A stretch of 64,000 bases of DNA, taken from positions 248,001 through 312,000 of the forward strand of contig CAJVGD010000001.1 of the NCBI GenBank assembly GCA_910890315.1, written 5' to 3'. Shown here one piece after another: positions 11,473 through 22,265 of the stretch (the first letter of the stretch is position 1; every line of letters begins with the position of its first letter). The notes under the pieces are model-generated. The model was given only the letters and a program-made list of their open reading frames with translations. It did not search any database and was not told the origin of the DNA. The position numbers and the translations under genes were made by a program. The DNA comes from Serendipita indica DSM 11827. Lineage: Eukaryota; Basidiomycota; Agaricomycetes; Sebacinales; Serendipitaceae.

Positions 11473-12191
11473 GCAATGCCTTATGCACAATCATTCGTTT
11501 GCTTTGCCAAGACGTTTTATTGTTGTAGCTCCAGCCAGATGTACGGAAACAGTCAAAGATGTCTATGAAAATGGCGATGTTTTGTGATAATGATGGCAGA
11601 GGACGTGCAATGTGGTCAACGAGGCCTGCTCAAAGAGCAGACAACGGGCAGGAGGTGACGGATTACATTGTGGATGATATGGATAAAGCTCTGCCAATAT
11701 TGAGTCCGTCAGGGGATTCAAAACACAACGATAGATAGTTGTCAAGTAAACAAGCACTTTCGTGTTCGCCTCTTGGACGTCGACCCTAGGAAAGGCATGG
11801 CACCTTCGACCAGAAATATAGGCGGTTTGACCGCCAAGCACCATGAGGGATTGTCGATGTACGAGAGGCGAGCGAGATTGTGGAATGAGAATGTTGGCAA
11901 AATTTTAAAAGGACCGATCATTGTGCAGGACTGAGTTGCATATCAGCTGATCTTGATTCCTCGTAGCGATCATGAAAGAGTTGAATGAATGCCCTAATGT
12001 GCAGAGCACACAGGGCGGATAGATTGAGAGGTGTGGGCAGATGCTGAATCCGAAGACACTTGAATGCCTTAGATATCGTAGAGAATACAATTTATGAGTC
12101 GGTCATCGAGGTGAATTGTTCGTTGGAGTTTCCGGGTATATCAAAGCACCGCGCGGCTGCAATGCTCGACTGGCCATACGCGTAGCAGCCC
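11473..12191. other. Intergenic region between the array and cdc25
   Basis: The first ~70 bases continue the array-type 3' flank. After that I see no gene. Short open frames on the minus strand (11563-11844, 11905-12090) have no recognisable features. Confidence 0.4.
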
Positions 12192-15066
12192 TCAGACACG
12201 AGAATGTCCATGAGGGTGAAGAGACAAGCCGAAAGAGAGTGGCTTAAACGTGCGTTCGAGCAACTGGCGCCCACGACTCTTCTGGCGCTTCATTTCGGCC
12301 GTGACGCAGGGGCTAGAGTCAACATGACCCATGTCGTCAAAGTTGTCCTCGTCTTCACTAGTGATTTGCTCTTGAGACTCTTCTACCACCTGACTCTCTG
12401 CGGGTTCCTCCTCATATGAACCCTGGAGCGCATCATAGTATTGCTCCTCTTGAGCGTCATCTCCCTCGGGAAGACTACCCTGACTAGCCGCGTCAGAACC
12501 AAAGTCTTCCTCTTGGGTGGGAGTAGGTGCAGGGGATCCGTCGAGACCATCAAGTCGCGTCTCCTCCGACATATCGTGCTGCTCTTCCAGTGTCTGCAGC
12601 TCATAAAAGCTGTCAACCTTCCTCTGAGAGCCCGTGTGCTGACGGGCGGGGACTCCTGACGGGCCACGTTGGAATGAATTCGACTCGACCAGAGACGGCT
12701 GAGACGTTGTGATGCCCAAGCCAATCTTGGGCTGTGGTGGTTGTGGTTGGTTGTCTCCATAGGTATAACTGCGAACGCGACTCCATTTTCTAAACTGTCC
12801 GAGGTCTGCAGCTCGTGCATGGCTAAATTGTGGAGCATCCATCTGTACATATCCACGTGGTTCGCATGTTTCCTGGGAGGTGTTGAGTTTGACATATGCA
12901 ACACACCATCGTTACTCACAGGATAAGCACTATAGTAGGAGCAATAGCCTCCCTCCAAAATATACAGCTCTGGATAATGAAGTTTCGGGTAGTGTTGTGC
13001 ATTCTTGGAACGATCCTTTGCACGGAAGTGCTTTGCACTGCAAACCAATGTGAGAACGGGTAACTCTGACCAGAAATAGGTACGTACAAAGTAGGGCCAC
13101 GTTTAGCAGAAAACTCGCAGTGAAAGATGAGGATCGGTTGTCGAACTCCGGGCGTACCACTCTGCGAAGGTGGGGGGAGCCTCCCTCGTTTAGCTGCTTC
13201 TTCAAAGAGGAACCGCTCGATATCCTCCTCCTTGTTCAAATTGATGGCGCCTCGAATGTGGCCTCCTTCGTACTCGAACCCAAACCGACAGTCGATAATC
13301 TGATACGACGCAATATGTGCATCATATGCGCCCGAAAGGAGCGCCTGCATCGTCGTGGGCGTAATCCGCATAAGTCCGTCATCCTTTACGCTATGACAAG
13401 GCAAAATCTTGCCCGAATGCTCGCCATCTCCAAACGGCAACAATGGTCGGATCGGACTAGGGTCGTGATCACCAATCGTCCTCACCAGCTGTGCAGGCCC
13501 TCGGCTTCTCAAGCTACCTCCAGGGAACGCGCTCTTTGGAGCACCACCACTGCCACCATTGCTCCGCAACCGTCGATGACCAGCACCGACGCGGGCGCTA
13601 GGACTGTCGAACATCCCGTCACGATCATCTTCACCGTCAAGTGGCGCCGTTGAGGGCACCAACATTGACACTACCCTGTTTTTCGCGAGCCCGCCACCCG
13701 GTCGTGGTCGGGCGACACCCGCTTGGCTCGGCTGACTTCGCATGTCGAATTTTTCTGGGGGGATAAACGCGCTCACAACGCGTCGTGGCTGAAGAGTTGC
13801 CATCCTTCGAGAGGGCGGCGCATTGTCGCTGTAGACTTCTTCCTGTCCAACAAGGGTAGAAAGACCCGGTCGACGAAGGGCTCTGTTCTTCAAAGATGGG
13901 ATTCGAGTGGCCAGTGTCGTTTTGGTACGACTCTGTTGCGAGATGGGGTTTGCACTCAACGGCCCACTGTTAGAGCCTGAGCGTGAATTTGTCGCAAAGG
14001 CACTAAGCAGCGAAGTTGAAGACGACGACGGAACAATTCCAGCACTCAAACACCGTTCATATTTGGCCGCTGAGGGGCTGGCGACTGGACTTGAATCTCG
14101 GGCGCCAAACGGTGAAGGTGAGCGACTGCGATTGATTGGCTTTGCACCAAAGAGATTGAGAGAACGTGATTCAGGTTCTGGAGTGTCGTAAAAATGAGCA
14201 CCAAGACCGTCTCCGTCTTTCGGAAGAGCAGACACGGCGGGAGAGGGACTGTCTTCGAGGGAACCTTGCTGTGCAAACACCGATCCAAGTGGTTCGGTGG
14301 ACGTCGGAATGAACAAAGAAAGAGGTCGGGGTTTGAGCTCTGCCCTCGGAGGTCCACGTGAAGCAAGGGGGGAGTCAATGTCCATGGCGTCCTCCATCAA
14401 CACGTCTCCAGGCTCTTCGGTCTCATTCGGAGGCGACATTCCACCCATAGGTGAGAATAGTCCACTTCGCGAGTCTCGCGAAGTTTGCTGCATCCAAGCC
14501 GATGGCAAAGCCGCCCTCGACCGACCACGGAGCTTGCCCGCAGTGTCGGCATCTCGAATACTATTGGTACTCTTGATGCTCGAGACTTTTCCGGTGCTTT
14601 TATTCGTTGGACCACTCCGCTGGGAACCGACGCTCATGGGGCTAAAATTCGTGTCGGAGACGTCCCTCAGCTTTTTCAAGAGGGTCCCCGGTGGGTTCAT
14701 GTTGCGGGGTGGAAGGAGAAAGTCCTTGCTCGGGTCCCCAAACACTTTTGATGCACTTTCTTCGACCCTGGGTTGAACGACGATTCGTTTCCCATAGTTG
14801 GGATGGCCGGGCGAGGGCGAGCAAATGTCCATTCCATATGGTGACGACTCCATGTGTTGAAAAGCGGGTGGAGATAGCGGAGAGGAGAGCGAGGCTGTCG
14901 ACGCAAAGCTCAAGTCGCCTTTGGCATCCGGGTGACCGTGTGGTACATCGAACGACGCGTCGGGCAAGTCGAAGGAATCGTCTGCATCGTGCTGGCCGTA
15001 TGTCTGAGGAGGGAAAAGACCGAGGACGCTTGGATGGCGGGGAAGTGTGTTGAACAGGTTGGACAT
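12192..15066 (-). CDS. cdc25: M-phase inducer phosphatase Cdc25
   Basis: Dual-specificity phosphatase that removes inhibitory phosphates from the mitotic CDK. Three exons keep phase: 15066-13088, 13037-12920 and 12872-12192, giving 925 aa. The N-terminal ~520 residues are Ser/Pro-rich, as in other Cdc25 regulatory regions. The rhodanese-type catalytic domain follows: YQIIDCRFGFEYEGGHI, GAINLNKEEDIERFL, then the signature loop HCEFSAKRGPT with catalytic Cys and Arg. The first intron cuts just after this loop and exon 2 resumes with AKHFRAKDR. YPELYILEGGYCSYYSAYP and CEPRGYVQMDAP complete the domain. An acidic C-terminal extension of about 200 residues follows. It is transcribed divergently from the CIA30 gene. 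The assignment is firm. Confidence 0.95.
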
Positions 15067-15906
15067 GTATAAAAAGGGGTGTTGGAAGACTGTTGGTGCG
15101 CGTCGGTTTGTCTCGTGTCCGGTGTGGCAGCTGTTGCTATTTGCTGTGAGGAGCGATGCAACACACGCAACAAGGGTTATCCTGGAGTGTGTCCAAGTCG
15201 GTCAGTCGAGGTCCAACATCGGAAATTCCGGCCAGTTGCCAAACAACTCAATTGAGGTCGGTCTCGACTTACCCGCTCGGTTGTGTTGCTGGGCGGTGGC
15301 TGATGGAAACCTGAGCACGGGCGCTCTTTCACTCTCCTACAAGATCACTCCAGACAGCCGAAAATGTTGAGCCGTTGAGCAAGAGTGGAGCTGCAGTGAT
15401 GTAGCAATGTTGCAATGACCAAGAGCCGTTGGCGCCAATGGGAGTGATTATGCGTTGACGTCGATTGAGGGTCCCATTTGGAGCACCAGACGCGTCGAGG
15501 AAGGCGTGTTGAGCATGTTGTTGGCGACGAGGAGCGCATTGTAGAGCAGTAGATAGTATGATAAAGCGAAGAAATACACGTGATCAGCCAGATGATTTCA
15601 GGATCTGACGCGAGGGGGATGGGGGAATGGGCGTAGATGGAAACTGGGCGAGGATGAATTCCAACTACTTACCAGGACGATTCAAAGACGAGAATGAAGC
15701 GTGTTAGAGTGCTGAGTGAGGGCTCACGAGGCGAGAAAGGGTGACGCCCGCTGGAATTGTCCGTCGACGCCAAAGGCAAGTGTGCGCAAACAACGATTGA
15801 GCTCCGACTCCCATCTCCGCGAAATCCAGGAAAAATCAGAATACGTATAGAACACGTTCAAATCACGCGTTTTAGTCGGCAAAGGCGTCTAATTAGGATC
15901 GCATTC
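15067..15906. other. Divergent intergenic region, cdc25 / CIA30-domain gene
   Basis: About 840 bp separate the two start codons. I see no coding sequence. An open frame that continues upstream of 15907 on the plus strand has no ATG, so it is more likely 5' UTR than an N-terminal extension. Confidence 0.45.
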
Positions 15907-16629
15907 ATGGCCAGCGCAGTGACGTTGTTCCCTCCGTGGCAATTCGACAATTGGAAGAGAGTAGACGACTCTGTACGCGGAGGAGCTTCCATTTCATACT
16001 TGACATCGTGGCAAGATCCTAATGGACATCAAACGGGCGCGTCATTTCACGGCCATTTGGGTAAGAGTCTTCAGAACTGTTCCAGGGACACCGTTGACCC
16101 TTTTCCAGATATCACTGTACTCGGAGGTGCAGGCTTTGCTTCGCAAAAGTTTGAATTCGACAAGCCCTTTGAACCAGGAAAAGTCGACACAGGCAAGAGC
16201 TGCATTAGACTATCCATAGTACCCATCTCGCATTCGTCACCAAATACTCCCTCAGACTTTGTCGTCACACTCAAAACGCAACCTCCCCCACCACGCTCGC
16301 AGCCCAAACCGAGGTCGCAACTCGTCTACGAAGCCTCCTTTACACTCTCTTCTGCTCCTGAAATAGTTCTTCCATTGGATACCTTTGTCCCGACGTACCG
16401 TGGTCGAGAGGTGAAGCGGGGTGACCCACATTGGCGGCCATTCGATCCCCAGCGCATTTACGAGATTGGACTCATGTGCCGAAGCAACTTTGGCAAGCAG
16501 AGTGGAGACTTCGAATTGGTTGTCTCGCGCATTGACATTGTCTGCACACCAAGCTCGACTCGCTGGAGACGGACGATGAACCGCATACGAAAATGGCTCT
16601 GCTTGAGCTCTTACTTTATAGAGGAATAA
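15907..16629 (+). CDS. CIA30 (NDUFAF1-like) domain protein
   Basis: The first ATG of the frame is at 15907. A 48-nt GT..AG intron at 16061-16108 is in frame, and removing it restores the family pattern GHLDITVLGGAGFASQKF, giving 224 aa. Early in the protein, FDNWKRVDDSVRGGASIS is the CIA30 hallmark (W..v.D...GG.S). Later VYEASFTLSSAPEIVLPLD, FVPTYRGREV and RIYEIGLMCRSNF match the galactose-binding-like fold of this family. NDUFAF1/CIA30 proteins assist mitochondrial complex I assembly. Other cytosolic members exist in fungi, and no clear mitochondrial presequence is visible, so the exact role is uncertain. Confidence 0.8.
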   Translation: MASAVTLFPPWQFDNWKRVDDSVRGGASISYLTSWQDPNGHQTGASFHGHLGKSLQNCSRDTVDPFPDITVLGGAGFASQKFEFDKPFEPGKVDTGKSCIRLSIVPISHSSPNTPSDFVVTLKTQPPPPRSQPKPRSQLVYEASFTLSSAPEIVLPLDTFVPTYRGREVKRGDPHWRPFDPQRIYEIGLMCRSNFGKQSGDFELVVSRIDIVCTPSSTRWRRTMNRIRKWLCLSSYFIEE

Positions 16630-17262
16630 AATTTCTTACGTCGGGCGCGTATTAACGACCTACAAAGATCGTAGCATTCACCAACACATCACTGTACACT
16701 ACACTGTTCCAATTCTTTGAGCTTTTTCCCATGATGAAGAAGAAAAGAGTAAGAGGGGGAGAGAGGAGAAGAAGAACAGAGACAAAAGGGAGGGTCGAAT
16801 TAGTGGTGTGGGCAAAGGAGCATCGCCAAGGGCCCGAAAAGTAGAGTACAACGAACGAAATGGTATCGAGAGACGTTTTGAGTCCATTACGACGCGTGTC
16901 CAGTACTTTTGTAAATGACTAGGCCCGAGGGGTATGGCTCGCTTGCATAGAGAGCATATACACACCACCGATCTCTGGTGGATTTGGCATTCGACGCATA
17001 GAAGGATCCTTTGGTTGCGCAGCGAGAGAGGGAAATGTCACGAACGGGGGGTAGCAAAAAGGCGAAAAGAGAATGAGTTTCCTGACGAGGAGTTGGGATT
17101 TGTTGTCCAGTCGTGCAACGGTCGTGGGGAACATAACATGAGCAACGAGTTCCATTACTGCATTCTGGTGTCGTAAAAGGAGGGGCATCAAGGACCCAGA
17201 CTCTGAGGAGCAAGAGCCTGAGACCAAGAGCAAAAACTGAACGGTAAGAGCGAGTCGTAGGA
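16630..17262. other. Convergent intergenic region upstream of the pheromone gene end
   Basis: This lies between the 3' ends of the CIA30 gene (plus) and the pheromone gene (minus). It probably holds both 3' UTRs. It contains purine-rich runs around 16,735-16,800. Minus-strand open frames here run out of the pheromone exon in other frames and are not protein-like. Confidence 0.4.
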
Positions 17263-17455
17263 TTAGGCGACGACGCAGTAGAGTACCGCAGGACCACCGG
17301 CTTGCGCTTCCTACATATATATTTGATGGTTAGAATGAGAATATAGAATTAGGATATAATCGATGACGCACCTCGTGGCTCGACGGCTGCTCAATCTCGT
17401 CCTCTGAGACACTGCTGGGGACGACAGCATCGAAGAAAAGCTGGAACAAATCCAT
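17263..17455 (-). CDS. Mating-type lipopeptide pheromone precursor
   Basis: I recognise a two-exon gene: 17455-17372 (28 codons) and 17310-17263, joined across a 61-nt intron with GTGCGT donor, CTAAC branch site and ATGTAG acceptor. The 43-aa product starts MDLFQLFFDAVVPSSVSEDE, has an acidic middle ending in SSHE, then EAQAGGPAVLYCVVA and a stop. This is the basidiomycete pheromone layout: short precursor, MD..F start, charged residues before the mature part, and a C-terminal CaaX box (CVVA) for farnesylation of the Cys. The mature peptide probably begins near the acidic HEEA site, so about 11-12 residues. Without splicing the frame ends in SIFSF with no CaaX. A STE3 receptor lies about 8 kb away on the same strand. 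It would act as the extracellular mating signal. Confidence 0.85.
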
Positions 17456-17620
17456 CAAAGGCTTCCGAGTGATGAAAGTAAAAAGTAAGAAAGAAAAGAA
17501 CTCGGAGAGGCCGATGAAGGGCCTGAACTGGCTGTGGAGAGTGAGTAAGCTGCTGGTTATAAGAAACGCAGACGGTGGGAGGAAAGAGAAGGGAAGAAAC
17601 ACTTGCATCATCCCGGCCAC

Positions 17621-17635
17621 CCTTATAAAGCGCTC
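17621..17635 (-). promoter_or_regulatory. Candidate TATA box of the pheromone gene
   Basis: On the minus strand the sequence reads gctttataaggg, about 170 bp before the pheromone ATG. It is the clearest TATA-like element in this upstream region. A single ACAAAG, resembling the core of HMG-box pheromone-response elements, lies farther upstream at 17,743-17,748. A lone hexamer is weak evidence. Confidence 0.4.
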
Positions 17636-18109
17636 TCGGTGGCACAGGACCCCGGAGAGCCCGACCCCGCTGACCACCGGGCTCCCTCTGTCTGCGGATA
17701 AACGCTCTTCTAGAGTCTTCTAGATACTTTAGATATCATATACTTTGTAGAATCTAGTCTGAAAATGCTGCGGGGGCATTAACATAGGCTCACACCTTCT
17801 ATTGTTAGCAGCTACCCGAGCGGTCAAACATCCTCTTGTACCTCGCCATCTCCGTCCCCGAGCTCCTTGGACGCCCTCTCTACGTCGTTTGCTCGCTTTC
17901 TGCAGCTCTAATTAGCCACACTCATTCACTCCGAGCTCTTTACTTGGCATTTCCTTGGTCGTCGCTTCTCACATTCTAGGCGCGCCCCGTAAGTCGGACT
18001 TTAGCACTTGCCAAGGCCAAAGGATGATCGAAATCTGTGTTCTATACACTTCGAGTAATCATCCGTGCTCACATCTTGCGTATATAGACCCTTCGAATCG
18101 CTCGTTGTC
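17636..18109. other. Divergent intergenic region, pheromone / expansin-like gene
   Basis: No gene is seen. Pyrimidine-rich runs at about 17,830-17,960 fit a promoter and 5' UTR of the plus-strand secreted-protein gene. A tatata element lies at about 18,080-18,086, close to its start codon. Confidence 0.35.
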
Positions 18110-19082
18110 ATGAAGTCGATCCTTGCTATCCCCCTCCTCGCCGCTCTCTCGGTCCTCGCGAAAGATGTCCACGATAGACCTGCAAAGAGACATCATCACG
18201 AGCTCGCTGCTCGCAACAACCAGAACAGCACCCGCAGGGATGAAACACAAAATCTAGGAAAGCGAGACTTTTCAGGTGTCGCTACCTGGTACGACGGTGA
18301 GTTTTATTCCTATCATTTCTACTTTACGTTTTCTTACGATACCTCTAGTCACCACCGGACAGTGCGTAACACACCGAGTTTCAGGCTGTGCGAATGACTG
18401 ATGGGTTTTGCCAGAGGATATTGTGGCGGTTATAGAAGCCCGGGTGACTATGTGAGTTATCGATTGATGAATCCTTACAGCATCATAACCGAGTTCCCTC
18501 CCTAGGTCGTCGCGCTCAATGCGCCTCAAATGGAGTCGCAGTCCGTGCGCTGTGGAGACACCATTACCATCTCCGCAAACGGTCGTTCAGCTGTTGCAAC
18601 TGTCTGGGATGGTACGTGGACTTGTTCCCCATTCTCCGCTGTCCCGGCCAGCCAGCCAGCCAACCTATACTGACCCAAAACAACCAGAATGCCCACCATG
18701 CGCTTGGGGATCTCTCGACTTGAGCGCCGGTCTATTCCAAGTCTTTGGCGACCTCGGCCAAGGTGTGATCCCTATCAGCTGGTACGTCGGTGCTGGAGGT
18801 CCACCCCAGCCACCACCACAACCTACGAGCACCTATGTCTGGACACCCGATCCGACAACATCCCAACCACCCCCGACGTCGTCTTCCCCACCTCCTTCCT
18901 CGTCCTCGACACCAAGCTCGTCGAGCTCGAGCAGCCCCACGTCTTCTTCCACCCCAGACAATACCGTGCAAGAGGTCCCATCCTCCACTACGAGCACTCC
19001 ACCGGAGAACCTCAATAATGCCAACAATGCTATCCTCCAGCTCGCCGAAATCTTGCGTTTGGCTCGTAATGGCGCTGCATAA
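18110..19082 (+). CDS. Secreted expansin-like (double-psi beta-barrel) protein
   Basis: Five exons are in phase: 18110-18296, 18349-18361, 18415-18451, 18506-18611 and 18688-19082, giving 245 aa. The start opens a signal peptide (MKSILAIPLLAALSVLA) followed by a basic, KR-containing pro-like segment. The barrel domain reads GVATWYD, VTTGQGYCGGY, DYVVALNAPQM, RCGDTITISANGRSAVATV, then ECPPCAWGSLDLSAGLFQVF and GQGVIPISWYV. This is the RlpA/expansin-like pattern common in secreted basidiomycete proteins. A Pro/Ser/Thr-rich tail ends with a short non-hydrophobic segment. It may loosen or bind wall polysaccharide; no enzymatic activity is implied. One exon is only 13 nt. The pheromone gene is divergent. 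Confidence 0.85.
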
Positions 19083-19368
19083 GCCCAAACAGGATCCGCT
19101 TTCTTCAGAACGCCTCTCAAAATTCCCCCTCTTTATTAATCCCCACTCTGACCGGACCCATGATGCGTATCTCTCTAGTCCCGCATTTGCTAGGACAGCC
19201 ACTCTTTACTCATAGATACCACGGTAATTAACCGTCAGAACCTCTTCTCCTTTTCTTCTTTGTCATGCTTCGTAGGGAACCCCTCTGAAGATGCTTTCTT
19301 TGATTTATCTGAATTTCCAACCAAGTAAGATTGCATCGCATACATAGTACCAGACTTTCCATAACCTC

Positions 19369-22217
19369 TCATTGCTCGTAGCGGTCCCTTGCCTGAATGG
19401 AAAAGATGTCAGCACAATCTGTACAACTGCAATTCTACTTTCCGTCTCCATGACCCAGAAACCACTCACCGATTCTTTTGCAAGTCCAGCATAGTCCATA
19501 CCAGCAACTTTTGTAATATCCTTGCCCTTGCTGGCACCAAGACCTGCACCCGAGGCATACATTGCTGTTTGGCTACAGGACCATATCAGCCAAACATCGT
19601 CCAACTAGCCTTGCAAACTCACATTGGATCAACGCGACCTTCACCACTCAATCCGAGCCCCGTGCCCTGCGACCATCCCATCTTCTTCAACAACTTGTTC
19701 CCAATATTATTCTCGTCCTTGGCAGGTTCAATCGGAGGCGGAGTCGGAATGCGAGGTGGTGGAATATCTCGACTCTTTTTCCCGCTATTGTGGCCTGATC
19801 CGTGGTTACCGCTGCTGCTGGAAGAGTTTGTGACGGGCTCCGGGAGTGGGATATCTGGCTGTCCATGGATAATGCGTCGTTCAGACGCACGGTCTCTGTA
19901 GACTGGCTTTGTTTCTGTACTACCACTCGCCTTGGCTTTCGCCTTCGCCACCTTTTCGCGTGCTGTCTGCTGAAGTGTTTCGTTTGCCAGGTTCTTCTGT
20001 TGTCATGAATGACCACAATTTCGCATACAGCATGTCAGAGAATGAACGCAAAAAAGTCTAAAATCATGCGAGCCTTGTGTAGATCAGATTCCTTGACATG
20101 TCGTTTGAGTTGATCTTGCGACTTGAGCTGCCTTGAACACAGATAGCAGGTCATAGACTCCAAGATGCAAAACTCGAGATCCGCATCATCTACTGGTCCT
20201 TTTTCGACTGGTGCGACCTTGACAGGGCCACTGCTTGTGCGTAGACTCGATGCAGTAGTCGTAGGTGTAGGTGCAGCCTAAATAGAAGGATTATCGCTTA
20301 GATAATGATTGCCACACTTCGATTCTCTCGGGAGAAATGATCACCATCGCAGGTTGTTGACTAGTATTTGGGCCCGAACGCAACTCGTGCGAGACCTCGT
20401 TCCACTTGGTAATCGATGTCGCAACCTTCTTGCTGGCGATAAGGGGCGCAACCTTGCGGAATGTCATAGCTTTTGGTAGAGTCGTCAGAGAATATGGTAC
20501 AGGTAACAGGCGTCGTGCAAACCCTTGTCCAAAGGCTTGTTGTCTGGAATTGATTCTGGTTCGTCTGGATCGACAGCAGTAAAGGCTGTACTTGGAGTAG
20601 CGGCTACCGACAAGTTAGCAAAGGGTTTGAATGGGCATTCGACGTGCCAAGTGGCTTTGCTTGCGGAAGTGTTCCTTTATTCAAGTTGAGCGTCAATGGC
20701 TTGAGATTCGTTGGCAGACTCTTGGAAAGCTTTGCCTCTGGCTTGATTGCTGAAGTCATAAACTCATTGATATCAACCGAAACCACTAAGGCCGATCAGC
20801 TCGGTACAAGAATCAAGAGGTACTCACACGCATCCTCTTCCTTGTTCTTTTTCTTCTTCTTCTTTTCTGGTGCGTTCGTCGCTTCCTTTTTCGCTGCCGT
20901 TTCCGATACCTCAAAGGCCATTTCAAGTACGACGGTTGATTCGTCCCAGTATTTCGCAAATACGCCTTCTGTACCTCCGAGAGACGTAGAGCCCATGACA
21001 CACCCTTCATCGCGAAGGCTGTGGGGAGCCAGAGGTTGGAATGACGCAGGATTGGCAAAAGAAGTTGAAACGGGACGATCCAGGACTCTAAATCCTTCTG
21101 GATGAAGCTCCCTAGACATTGTTGCAGCCAAAAGCTGGCTGGCAGACTATAAAGGTCAGTATCTTGAAGAATCACAGGTTCTCGACATACTTCCACATCA
21201 ATAAATTCCACAAAAGCGACTCCGATTCCCATCGCAGTATACCGGTCACGCACAAGTACAATTCGCTTCATTCCCTGTGCTCCTTGGCCAATCGCTCCTG
21301 AGGATGCCTTGAGAGCCTCTGCGATCGGCTCGAGCGTGGCCATTGGATCCAAGCCTCGAAGGAGAACGACGCAGCAAGCAGAATTACCGATATCCCTTGT
21401 GCCGTCGTTTCCGCTTCGGGCACCAGGACGGGTACCCGAGCCCTGAGCACTCTGGGAGTAGTCAATCTTGACTCGACGACCCAAGTGTGCGCCCGTGCCA
21501 TCATTGTACGCAATCGCGGCAGAAGCACCATGCGACTGCGGGGGAGGGAGGTTTACAAATGGGAAATTTGGCTCGACAAATTTTTGTGCCTCTTGAATGC
21601 TGGGAAATTGGGCAAAGCCAAAGCTTCTAGATGCGCCTTGTAATAAACTATGTCAATGCGATGCAGCGGCCCACTGAGAAGGTGGAAATGCCTGTAACTC
21701 GGTCGCGGATGATTGTCACGCCTTCAAGTTTGAGGTCGAGAGACTGCAGGTAGAGTACGAGCTTTCAGGGCCGGTGTTAGCTGGTGGTAATTTACTGGTT
21801 CGGGTGCTTACGTCGGATTCCATAAAGTCTGGGTCAAGGCCAAGAAAGATAACGTGCTGGCTAGCCTCGCTCGCGATCATCTTTTTGCCTTTGGAGTATT
21901 GCTTTGGCTGGTAGTCGTACGTGTCTTCTTCCATGGGATCTGGGCGGGTTCTCCAGTCGTCGTCTGCCCGCGAGCGTCCGCTATGAGAGCTCTGGTGCTG
22001 ATTGTAGCCATCATCTTGTCTAGAAGTGTCTCTGTATCCACGTTCATCATAGTTGTCGCTGTCCTGTTCCGCTGGTCAGCCACTCTGGTCAGCCTTTGCA
22101 AGTCTCCTAACTGACATCGTAGCGACGCCGTTTCTTGTTGTCCCAGGAGTCATCTTGGTCTTCCCGACGTCTAACCGTGCCTCGGTAATCGTGCTGGTCC
22201 CACTCGCGGTACGACAT
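19369..22217 (-). CDS. RBM5/RBM10-type splicing factor (RRM, C2H2, G-patch)
   Basis: The start at 22217 gives MSYREWDQHDYRG and a charged RS-like N-terminus. I can follow RRM1 (HVIFLGLDPDF, then SRSFGFAQF), a linker, RRM2 (CCVVLLRGLDPMATLEPIAE, GVAFVEFIDVE), a Lys-rich stretch (PEKKKKKKNKEE) and a C2H2 finger (MTCYLCSRQLKSQDQLKRHV). The G-patch follows (NKLLKKMGWSQGTGLGLSG, then GAGLGASKGKDI), and the protein ends near ARDRYEQ. The order RRM-RRM-zinc finger-G-patch is that of RBM5/6/10, early spliceosomal proteins that influence splice-site choice in the nucleus. A RanBP2-type finger was not seen. At least eight introns are present; not all splice sites were resolved. It is head to head with the complex I gene, with 48 bp between the two ATGs. 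Confidence 0.85.
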
Positions 22218-22265
22218 GGTTGGAGGTCAAGTTGCGCAAACAACTTGGAAGTGACTTCGACCAAC

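Noticed and set aside
15757-15906. N-terminal extension of the CIA30-domain protein
   Set aside because: The frame is open but contains no ATG before 15907.
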